Shown here piece after piece: positions 6,818-13,168 of a stretch of 16,004 nt of DNA. A model generated the notes under the pieces. That model ran no database searches. It worked only from the letters and a program-made list of their open reading frames with translations, and was not told the DNA's origin. Position 1 is the stretch's first letter, and each line of letters opens with the position of its first letter. The stretch is from JAAYJR01 sp964563975. GTDB lineage: Bacteria > Bacteroidota > Bacteroidia > Bacteroidales > Prolixibacteraceae. The stretch covers positions 1 through 16,004 of the forward strand of contig CAZLZJ010000054.1 of NCBI GenBank assembly GCA_964563975.1. Reading direction: 5' to 3'. Both the position numbers and the translations under genes were made by a program.

Positions 6818-6852
6818 TATTATTGTAAAGATTTTTTTTTTGTATTATTGTA
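6812..6852 (+). repeat. 16-base direct repeat, 25-base period, upstream of wza-like gene
   Basis: TTTTTGTATTATTGTA occurs at 6812-6827 and again, identical, at 6837-6852. The second copy is led by a run of ten T (6832-6841). Both copies lie in the leader/promoter region of the capsule-type export operon. Confidence 0.8.
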
Positions 6853-6873
6853 CTTATTTTTATAAGCTGTTTA

Positions 6874-7665
6874 ATGATGATTAATTTTACCGGAATGAAG
6901 GACGCTAAGAAGATTTTGGGATACCTGTTATTGGCATTTTTGTTTTTTTCATGTTCCCGCTCATTAAAGGAACTTACTTATATTCATAATGTTGAAACAG
7001 ACAGGTACTATCCTAATGTGCCGTTGCCTGATTCCTACAAGATCAGGCCCAATGATCACCTTTTTATAAATGTTATTGGTGAAGATAAGCTGCAAACCGA
7101 TTTTTTGAATACCAGTTATTCGGGTTTTGGAGGCAGCTCCAACGCTGAGTTTATTCTCTATCTTGTCGATGAGAATGGAAATATAAGCTACCCGCAGCTT
7201 GGAGAGCTTCAGGTAGCAGGGAAAACGATTCTTGATGTTAGGGATATGGTGCAGGAGAGGGTCGATGAGTATATTATAGGTACATCTGTTCAGGTTAAGC
7301 TGGTTAATCGTACCTTTACAATTCTTGGGGATGTTAAAAATCCGGGATTGCAGCCGATGATTAAAAACCAGTTTACTATTTTTGAAGCATTGGGCTCTGC
7401 CGGTGATGTTAATGATTTTGGAAACCGGAAAAATTTAAAGCTGATACGCGAAACTCCCGAAGGGAAAAGGGTGAAGGAGATAGATCTGACAGATCCGGAA
7501 TTGCTGACTTCGGAGTACTTTTATATTCAGCCTAATGATGTGATCTATGTTGAACCTAATAAATACAGGGTGTATAGTGTGAAAACAATGCCCTGGCTGA
7601 GCCAGGTTACTTTTGGAGCATCTTTAATTACAACGGCTTTGTTGCTGATAAATTTATTTAAATAA
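6874..7665 (+). CDS. Wza-like polysaccharide export outer-membrane lipoprotein
   Basis: Outer-membrane polysaccharide export (OPX) protein, the exit partner of the Wzc-like protein encoded next. It has a lipoprotein signal peptide (GYLLLAFLFFSC, Cys at residue 27), a Poly_export domain from about 53 to 145 (YKIRPNDHLFINVIG, then VDENGNISYPQLGELQVAGKT), and an SLBB-type domain from about 148 to 226 (FTILGDVKNPGLQP, IFEALGSAGDVNDFGNRK, YIQPNDVIYVEP). A hydrophobic C-terminal helix follows at 243-262. The 263 residues are shorter than E. coli Wza, as is usual in this phylum. ATG 6895 is an alternative start giving a tighter signal peptide. The stop overlaps the next start as TAATG at 7663-7667. 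Confidence 0.93.
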   Translation: MMINFTGMKDAKKILGYLLLAFLFFSCSRSLKELTYIHNVETDRYYPNVPLPDSYKIRPNDHLFINVIGEDKLQTDFLNTSYSGFGGSSNAEFILYLVDENGNISYPQLGELQVAGKTILDVRDMVQERVDEYIIGTSVQVKLVNRTFTILGDVKNPGLQPMIKNQFTIFEALGSAGDVNDFGNRKNLKLIRETPEGKRVKEIDLTDPELLTSEYFYIQPNDVIYVEPNKYRVYSVKTMPWLSQVTFGASLITTALLLINLFK

Positions 7666-10130
7666 TGGAAGATTCTGTAAATGAACAGGTTGTAACTCGT
7701 GTTTTTGAGGATGACTTGCCTGTTTTTAATTATAAAAAGTTTACGGGAAGGCTTATTGCAAACTGGTACTGGTTTATAATTTGTTTGTTGCTGGGGTTAG
7801 GAACAGCCTGGTTGTATAACCGCTATACAACACCGGTTTATGCAGTGAAAAGCAGTATGCTGATAAGAGAGGAGAGCTCTAATGCATTTCTTTCGCAAAA
7901 CAGGGGTATATCAGGGCATATCTTTGAAGGTTTCGGATCGGGGCACCATGGGGTATATAACCAGATGGTGATTTTGAAATCCAAACCATTGATTACCCGT
8001 GCCATTAATGACCTTAATATGGAGGTGAGCTATTTTGCGGAAGAGAAATTTTTGTCAAGCGAAATTTATACCGATGCTCCTTTTACGGTATTGTGGGACA
8101 GAGAACATCCGCAGCTGATAAATATCAGCTTCCGGCTTTTTGTATATCCTGACCGGAAAATGGAATTGACAGCCGAGGGGAAAAATGTTAGTGCCTATAA
8201 CTATGAGCTTGAAAAATTTGTGGATTTTTATCCGGAGGTTAATATCAGTGAAAACAGTGAATCGGGTGTTAAAATATCTTTGCCGGGCTATTTTAGTTTT
8301 ATTGTTTTTCTTGATGATGACTATATGCCGGCTGAAAAAAGCCACTACTCCTTCAGGTTTAATACAATTCAGGATATGGTGAACGGCTATCGCAGCAGGC
8401 TTACAATTGAGCTGCTCGACTGGGAAAGCTCTATAGTGGATCTTAAGCTGAAAGATTATAACCAGCAAAAAGGTGTTGACTTTTTAAACAGGCTTACTGA
8501 GGTCTATCAGCTTGATAATGTGGAAAGAAAAAACCGGTATGCCGATAAGACCATAGAGTTTATTGATGTGCTCCTGCAAGGGGTGAGCGATTCACTGAGC
8601 AATGCCGAACAGGAGCTGCTCTCTTTCCAGGCTCGCAACAGGATATTGGATATTTCTGCCCAGTCGGGCAAGATGCTTGAGCAGATTTCAGCCCTCGACC
8701 AGCAGAAGATGCATTTGGAGACTCAGCAGAAATATTATAACTATCTGCAGCAATATATTCAGAAAAATCAAAATATTGAAGACCTGATGGCTCCCGCTTC
8801 GGTGGGTATTAACGATCCGTTGCTGACAGGGCTTATGGCGCAATATAATGAGCTGGCTGTAGAAAAATCAAAAATGGCTAATGTGAGAGTGGCGCCGCGA
8901 TTGGCACAGATCAATACGCAGATGGCTAATGTCAAGGCTGCCATGCTTGAGAATATCAGTAATATTTTAGATCAGAATGAGCTGGCTTTGGCCGATTTGC
9001 TGCAGAGATCGGGAATGATCGAAAGCCAGGTCAGGCGGTTGCCTGCCACTGAGCAAAACTTTGTGAATATTGAAAGGAAGTATAACCTGAATAATGAAAC
9101 ATATACTTTCCTGCTTGAAAAATTGTCGGAGGCACAGATAGCTAAAGCATCTAATCAGCCGGAAAGCCAGATTGTGGAGTTGGCTGAGTCGCAGGGGTTG
9201 ATTGCCCCGAAAAAGGATAAGATCTACTCTTATGGGGCTATGGGCGGGCTTGCCCTGCCTGCAGTTTTAATCCTGCTGATTGTTCTTATGAACAGTAAGG
9301 TGGTGTCGAAGGAGGATGTTGAAAGTATTACACGACTGCCGCTGCTGAGCCTTGTCTTTTTTAACAAGCAGTCAAATAATTCTCCCACGCCTGTGTTAGA
9401 CAATCCGAATACGGTTGCCAGCGAGCCTTACCGCAGTATGAGGGGTAAACTGAAACTGATGGTGAAGGGGAAGGAAAATCCTGTTATTGCCGTTACCTCT
9501 ACTGCCCCGGGAGAAGGGAAAACATATACTGCAATTAATATAGCTTCCTCATTTGCTCTTACAAAGAAAAAAACTGTTATCCTTGATTTTGACCTTAGAA
9601 ATTCAAAGATCAATGATAATTTCGGGATCGATTCAAATAGGGGAGTTGTTAGTTATATTCTTGGAGATCACGAGCTTGATGAGGTTATTGTTCCTTTGAA
9701 ACATCCTAATATCAGTATTATACCGTCAGGCCCCCTGCCTCCCAATCCGGGTGAAATGCTGATGGACCCGAAGCTGATTGCCATGATGGAGGAGCTGAAG
9801 AAGAGGTTTGAAGTGATAATTATTGACTCTGCTCCGGTGGGGCATGTTAATGATCTGTTTCAGGTTACCGATAAGATAGACTCTATTATTTTTGTTATCA
9901 GGGATAACTTCACCAACCGAAGCTGGCTTAAACACTCTATGGAAGAGATTAAGGCTTTTAAACTTAAAAATGTGGGTATTGTTGTGAATGCCGTTAAGAT
10001 TAAAAAGGGTAAATATTTAGGTTACGGCTACGGATATGGTTATGGCTACGGTTATGGTTACGGATACGGTAAAGGTTACGGCTACGGGAATAGGAAAAGA
10101 GTTGCTGCCGGCAAGGCTAAAGCTTCCTGA
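7665..10130 (+). CDS. Wzc-like polysaccharide co-polymerase with BY-kinase domain
   Basis: Inner-membrane polysaccharide co-polymerase fused to a bacterial tyrosine kinase that controls capsule/exopolysaccharide assembly. Order in 821 residues: Wzz-type N-terminus with the first membrane helix at about 33-52, a large periplasmic part with coiled-coil heptads (about 285-445), a GNVR-like region around LPATEQNF (459 onward), and a second helix at about 528-545. The kinase has Walker A STAPGEGKT (612-620), Walker A' VILDFD (638-643) and Walker B VIIID (717-721). The C-terminal tyrosine cluster is exceptionally regular: (GY)8 GKGYGYG, ten Tyr at 787-807, then a basic tail. It overlaps the wza-like stop by one base and sits 2 bases before wecB. 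No low-molecular-weight or PHP-type phosphatase is encoded nearby. Confidence 0.95.
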   Translation: MEDSVNEQVVTRVFEDDLPVFNYKKFTGRLIANWYWFIICLLLGLGTAWLYNRYTTPVYAVKSSMLIREESSNAFLSQNRGISGHIFEGFGSGHHGVYNQMVILKSKPLITRAINDLNMEVSYFAEEKFLSSEIYTDAPFTVLWDREHPQLINISFRLFVYPDRKMELTAEGKNVSAYNYELEKFVDFYPEVNISENSESGVKISLPGYFSFIVFLDDDYMPAEKSHYSFRFNTIQDMVNGYRSRLTIELLDWESSIVDLKLKDYNQQKGVDFLNRLTEVYQLDNVERKNRYADKTIEFIDVLLQGVSDSLSNAEQELLSFQARNRILDISAQSGKMLEQISALDQQKMHLETQQKYYNYLQQYIQKNQNIEDLMAPASVGINDPLLTGLMAQYNELAVEKSKMANVRVAPRLAQINTQMANVKAAMLENISNILDQNELALADLLQRSGMIESQVRRLPATEQNFVNIERKYNLNNETYTFLLEKLSEAQIAKASNQPESQIVELAESQGLIAPKKDKIYSYGAMGGLALPAVLILLIVLMNSKVVSKEDVESITRLPLLSLVFFNKQSNNSPTPVLDNPNTVASEPYRSMRGKLKLMVKGKENPVIAVTSTAPGEGKTYTAINIASSFALTKKKTVILDFDLRNSKINDNFGIDSNRGVVSYILGDHELDEVIVPLKHPNISIIPSGPLPPNPGEMLMDPKLIAMMEELKKRFEVIIIDSAPVGHVNDLFQVTDKIDSIIFVIRDNFTNRSWLKHSMEEIKAFKLKNVGIVVNAVKIKKGKYLGYGYGYGYGYGYGYGYGKGYGYGNRKRVAAGKAKAS
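10020..10088 (+). repeat. Gly-Tyr codon repeat encoding the kinase tail
   Basis: Imperfect 6-base units of the form GGn-TAy, interrupted once by AAA (Lys803). They encode residues 786-808. Codon choice at third positions varies between units, so it is not a pure microsatellite. Confidence 0.9.
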
Positions 10131-10132
10131 CA

Positions 10133-11376
10133 ATGAAAATTATCACTATTGTTGGAGCAAGGCCTCAGTTTATTAAGGCTGCGGTGCTGAGCCGGCAGTT
10201 TAAAANNNNNNNNNNNNNNNNNNNNNNNNNNNNNNNNNNNNNNNNNNNNNNNNNNNNNNNNNNNNNNNNNNNNNNNNNNNNNNNNNNNNNNNNNNNNNNN
10301 NNNNNGTTGGAGCAAGGCCTCAGTTTATTAAGGCTGCGGTGCTGAGCCGGCAGTTTAAAAAATATGGCATCAACGAGATAATTGTTCATACGGGTCAGCA
10401 TTTTGACGATAATATGGCTGATCTTTTTTTCAGGCAGATGGAGATACCCGAGCCAAAATATAACTTGGGAGTTAATTCATTAAGCCATGGTGCAATGACC
10501 GGGCGCATGATGGAGGGGACAGAGAGTATTTTGCTTGAAGAAAAGCCTTCGGGGGTGGTGGTTTTTGGTGACACTGATTCTACTCTGGCGGGAGCTCTGG
10601 CTGCTGCCAAGCTTTCAATACCGGTAGCTCATGTTGAGGCGGGGCTGAGAAGTTTTAATATGCGGATGCCTGAGGAGATCAACCGTATTCTGACCGACAG
10701 GATTTCCGCTTTTCTTTTTTGTCCGACTGAAAGGGCTGTTCAAAATCTCAGTGATGAGGGTTTTGACAGGTTTAATGTGTTGATTGAAAATACCGGTGAT
10801 GTTATGTATGATGCAGCTTTGCTTTTTGGTGATGCTGCTGCCGGATATTCCCGGCCTGCACGAAAGATAATTGAGGATGGGCGTCCTTTTATTCTTGCTA
10901 CTTTGCATCGAAGAGAAAATATTGACAATCCTGCACGGCTCAGGGCTGTCGTGAATGCTTTGAACAGGCTTTCGGAAGAGTACAGGATTGTACTGCCTCT
11001 TCATCCGGCGACTAAAAAAAGACTTGACGAGGAGAAAATTTCTCTTCTTTTTGAGCCGGTTGAGCCGGTTGGCTATTTTGATATGACCGGGTTTTTAAAC
11101 TATTGTGAATTTGTGATTACCGATAGCGGGGGAGTGCAGAAGGAGGCTTTTTTTCATAAAAAGATGTGCCTTACTGTACGTAAGGAGACTGAATGGAGTG
11201 AGCTTGTTGACCTTGGATATAACTACCTTACGGGAGCAGATGAGGAGCTGATCTTACAAAAAGCCGGTGAGCTGAAAAGTATTAAGAGGGATTTTTGTGA
11301 AAAGCCTTACGGTGATGGGAAAGCTGCAGAAAAGATAGCAGCTGCCCTTCAAAAAGAGTTAGGGCCGGAGTTATAA
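10133..11376 (+). CDS. wecB: UDP-N-acetylglucosamine 2-epimerase (non-hydrolysing), split by an assembly gap
   Basis: Cytoplasmic enzyme that interconverts UDP-GlcNAc and UDP-ManNAc, a precursor of surface glycans. After removing the 100 N and one copy of the duplicated 55 bases, a single frame of 362 residues results, close to the usual size. It shows GARPQFIKAA (8-17), HTGQHFD, GDTDST with D95, HVEAGLRS with E117, MPEEINR, TLHRREN with H207, and VITDSGGVQKEAFF. These correspond to the known catalytic D95, E117, E131 and H213 of E. coli WecB. Taken literally, the scaffold shifts frame because 155 inserted bases are not a multiple of three, giving false fragments 10133-10345 and 10339-11376. 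It is the third gene of the export operon. A duplicated EPV (GAGCCGGTT twice at 11053-11070) is a small oddity. Confidence 0.93.
10151..10360 (+). repeat. Exact 55-base duplication flanking the gap (artefact)
   Basis: 10151-10205 and 10306-10360 are identical. Collapsing them restores one intact epimerase frame, so this is unmerged contig-end overlap and not a biological repeat. Confidence 0.93.
10206..10305. other. Assembly gap (100 N)
   Basis: Exactly 100 unknown bases, a conventional placeholder length and not a measured gap. The flanks (10151-10205 and 10306-10360) are identical over 55 bases, so the true gap is almost surely zero or negative. Confidence 0.98.
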
Positions 11377-11391
11377 CTACCTTTCCGGCCC
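11362..11391. terminator. Strong hairpin at the 3' end of wecB
   Basis: GGGCCGGA (11362-11369) pairs exactly with TCCGGCCC (11384-11391). The 14-base loop contains the wecB stop (11374-11376) and a GTTATAAC palindrome. No T-run follows on the plus strand; on the minus strand five T follow after six bases, so it may serve the convergent gene at 11434-12021 too. Confidence 0.5.
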
Positions 11392-11433
11392 CGAACCAAA
11401 ATTCTCCCGGTCTGACTTACTGATACCGGATTT

Positions 11434-12021
11434 TTACTCGTCTGTTGCCTGAGATGCAACATCAGCCAGGTTCTCTCTTTTCTCCTTTAAAGATTTTCGC
11501 TTTTGTCTTTGGGCTTTCTTGCTATTTTCTGCAAGCTGCGGTTCTTCGTTATTTAAATTTTTACGTTCTACCCACCTGCTGGTCTTTTTTTGCAGCCACC
11601 TGTTAAGATAGATCCCTGCCACGCAGCCAATGATGTTGGCACCCATATCGTAGGGTGACGGCCTGGAATCATACAGGAACTCTTTCGACATGCCTACGCC
11701 CAATGCTGTTGCAATGCCTATAATTTCTGCTTCATGTTTGCTGACGTTAAAGTCTTTTGCCAGCTCAATACTTGCCGCCGAGATAAATGCAGATGCAGTG
11801 AGGTGTGCTGCCTTATCCTGCTTGAGCCACTCCTGGTTCCATGCATCCTGGGCGGTAGCTGAACTTAGCTGAAAGATAAAAAAGAGCAGGATTGATAATT
11901 TGAGGGGCCTCCTCCTGATGGCACCGATAATAAACCCTGTGCCCGGGTTTTTGCTTTTTTTGTGTCCGAAGGGCATACAAACTTCTTTAGCCCTGCGGGC
12001 CACCAAATTCGTCCACTTCAT
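11434..12021 (-). CDS. YfiM/DUF2279-like envelope protein
   Basis: A 195-residue protein with a long basic N-terminus, then a signal-like hydrophobic segment (PLKLSILLFFIFQ, about 39-51, ending SSATAQ). The core has features I associate with the YfiM/DUF2279 group: DKAAHL (69-74), GVGMSKEFLYDSR (108-120) and SPYDMGANIIGCVAGIYLNRW (122-142). The last 50 residues are highly charged and probably disordered. Its function is unknown; related proteins are small envelope or lipoproteins. An internal ATG at 11976 (residue 16) would give a more normal signal peptide and is a reasonable alternative start. It is a single gene, convergent with wecB, and its upstream gap carries phased AATTGCT repeats. 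Confidence 0.75.
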   Translation of the reverse strand: MKWTNLVARRAKEVCMPFGHKKSKNPGTGFIIGAIRRRPLKLSILLFFIFQLSSATAQDAWNQEWLKQDKAAHLTASAFISAASIELAKDFNVSKHEAEIIGIATALGVGMSKEFLYDSRPSPYDMGANIIGCVAGIYLNRWLQKKTSRWVERKNLNNEEPQLAENSKKAQRQKRKSLKEKRENLADVASQATDE

Positions 12022-12089
12022 TTTAGCTCTGTTTAAAGATTGTAAATCAGCTATAAAAGTAGAGAATCAGGTTTGAAGGGTATTATATT

Positions 12090-12140
12090 AATTGCTGAAA
12101 CAGGAGGGAGTAATTGCTGATTTTATATGGGGGAATTGCT
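12090..12140. repeat. Three AATTGCT repeats at exact 22-base period
   Basis: AATTGCT at 12090-12096, 12112-12118 and 12134-12140; the first two extend to AATTGCTGA. They lie 69-119 bases upstream of the 12021 start and just downstream of the porP-like terminator in its own reading direction. Spacing near two helical turns suggests protein binding on one face. No TAnnTTTG box was found in this gap. Confidence 0.65.
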
Positions 12141-12143
12141 TAT

Positions 12144-12178
12144 AAAAAAAGGCGCAGAGAGTTTTTACTCCCTGCGCC
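12144..12178 (-). terminator. Rho-independent terminator of the adhesin-porP operon
   Basis: GGCGCAG (12151-12157) pairs with CTGCGCC (12172-12178) and GAGT with ACTC, with one mismatch and a TTTT loop. On the minus strand the stem is followed by seven T (12150-12144). It lies about 20 bases past the stop at 12199. Confidence 0.88.
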
Positions 12179-12198
12179 CGTTATACCGTATAAGTTTT

Positions 12199-13164
12199 TT
12201 AGAAGTACCTTGGCGAGGTCACTAACTCTTTGAGTGTCCTCAGCTCATATGAGACCATGATCTCATGAGTGCCATTATGGTGATTCTGTAACTTTGTTGT
12301 AGAATAGTCGTATGAGTACCCTATGCGCAGTTTGTTATTGAAAATCCATTGGGCTATAAGTCCCACGGCATCCTGCGTTCTGTAGGTAGCTCCTAACCAT
12401 AGCCTCTCTTTTAACAGAAAGTTGGCGGTCAGATCAAACTCTACCGGAGAGTTCATGACAGCTTTTGTCAGAACGGTCGGCTTGAACTTGAGGTTTTCAC
12501 TCAGATCAAATACCAAGCCTGCTTCAAGGAAGTAGTGCCTCATTTCGGCCTGCACCGAGTAGTTGTTATAGTTTGATTCAAAGTCGTTCTGCAGTAGCTT
12601 GGGAACCGAAATTCCGACATAGTATTTGGGATTGTACAGAAACAGTCCCACGCCGAAGTTCGGCCTTAACTTTTTATCGACCTCACCCTGGAAGAGGGGG
12701 TCGTTGACCCCCGGGTATAGATCATATGCCTGCAGGTTGTTGGAGTAGTTCGTAAATCCTCCTTTAACTCCCATCCTTAGTTTTGTAACTTCGGTGAATC
12801 TCACCATATAGGAGTAGTCGGCAAACATTCCAAACCTTTTTTCTCTTCCAACTTTGTCGCTTATAACATTCAGCCCCAATGCAACTTTCTCATTTTTCAT
12901 TGGTGACTGCAAAGAGAAGGTGTAGGTTTGCGGGGCGCCGTCCCAACCCGTCCATTGTTGACGGGTCAGCGCCATGAAACCTAATGATTCCCATGTTCCT
13001 GCATAAGCAGGGTTAATGGTTTGAGTATTGAAGATGTACTGAGTGTACATAGGATCCTGTTGTGCAAAGGAAGCATTGGCTACGATTACCAGGAGCAGAA
13101 TCCCTAACCCTTTTGCGATATTTAATTTGAATTTCATTTTATTCATTTTTTTCAGATTAAACAT
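12199..13164 (-). CDS. PorP/SprF family type IX secretion membrane protein
   Basis: Outer-membrane protein of the PorP/SprF family, which in Flavobacterium is needed to export or attach the partner adhesin carrying a type B sorting domain. The protein has a signal peptide (IAKGLGILLLVIVANASFA) followed by the family signature QQDPMYTQYIFNTQTINPAYAGTW. Beta-barrel-like strands run throughout: NEKVALGLNVISDKVGREKRFGMFADYSYMV, FGVGLFLYNPKYYVGISVPKLL, LWLGATYRTQDAVGLIAQWIFNNKLRIGYSYDYS. It ends with HEIMVSYEL. The frame is open to a TTG at 13188, which would overlap the adhesin stop. ATG 13164, four bases after that stop, is preferred; ATG 13146 or 13137 are also possible. It is the second gene of the adhesin operon. 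Confidence 0.9.
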   Translation of the reverse strand: MFNLKKMNKMKFKLNIAKGLGILLLVIVANASFAQQDPMYTQYIFNTQTINPAYAGTWESLGFMALTRQQWTGWDGAPQTYTFSLQSPMKNEKVALGLNVISDKVGREKRFGMFADYSYMVRFTEVTKLRMGVKGGFTNYSNNLQAYDLYPGVNDPLFQGEVDKKLRPNFGVGLFLYNPKYYVGISVPKLLQNDFESNYNNYSVQAEMRHYFLEAGLVFDLSENLKFKPTVLTKAVMNSPVEFDLTANFLLKERLWLGATYRTQDAVGLIAQWIFNNKLRIGYSYDYSTTKLQNHHNGTHEIMVSYELRTLKELVTSPRYF

Positions 13165-13168
13165 ATTA

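Noticed and set aside
8055..8468. Minus-strand frame of 137 codons inside wzc
   Set aside because: Antisense shadow of the periplasmic part of the co-polymerase, with no recognisable domain.
10151..10360. The 55-base direct repeat as a mobile-element target duplication or attachment site
   Set aside because: It is explained fully by contig-end overlap: the copies are identical, abut a 100-N placeholder, and collapse to an intact gene.
10082..10401. Minus-strand frames running through the N gap
   Set aside because: They exist only because unknown bases do not encode stops; both consist largely of X.
10615..11004. Minus-strand frame of 129 codons inside wecB
   Set aside because: Antisense to well-conserved epimerase motifs.
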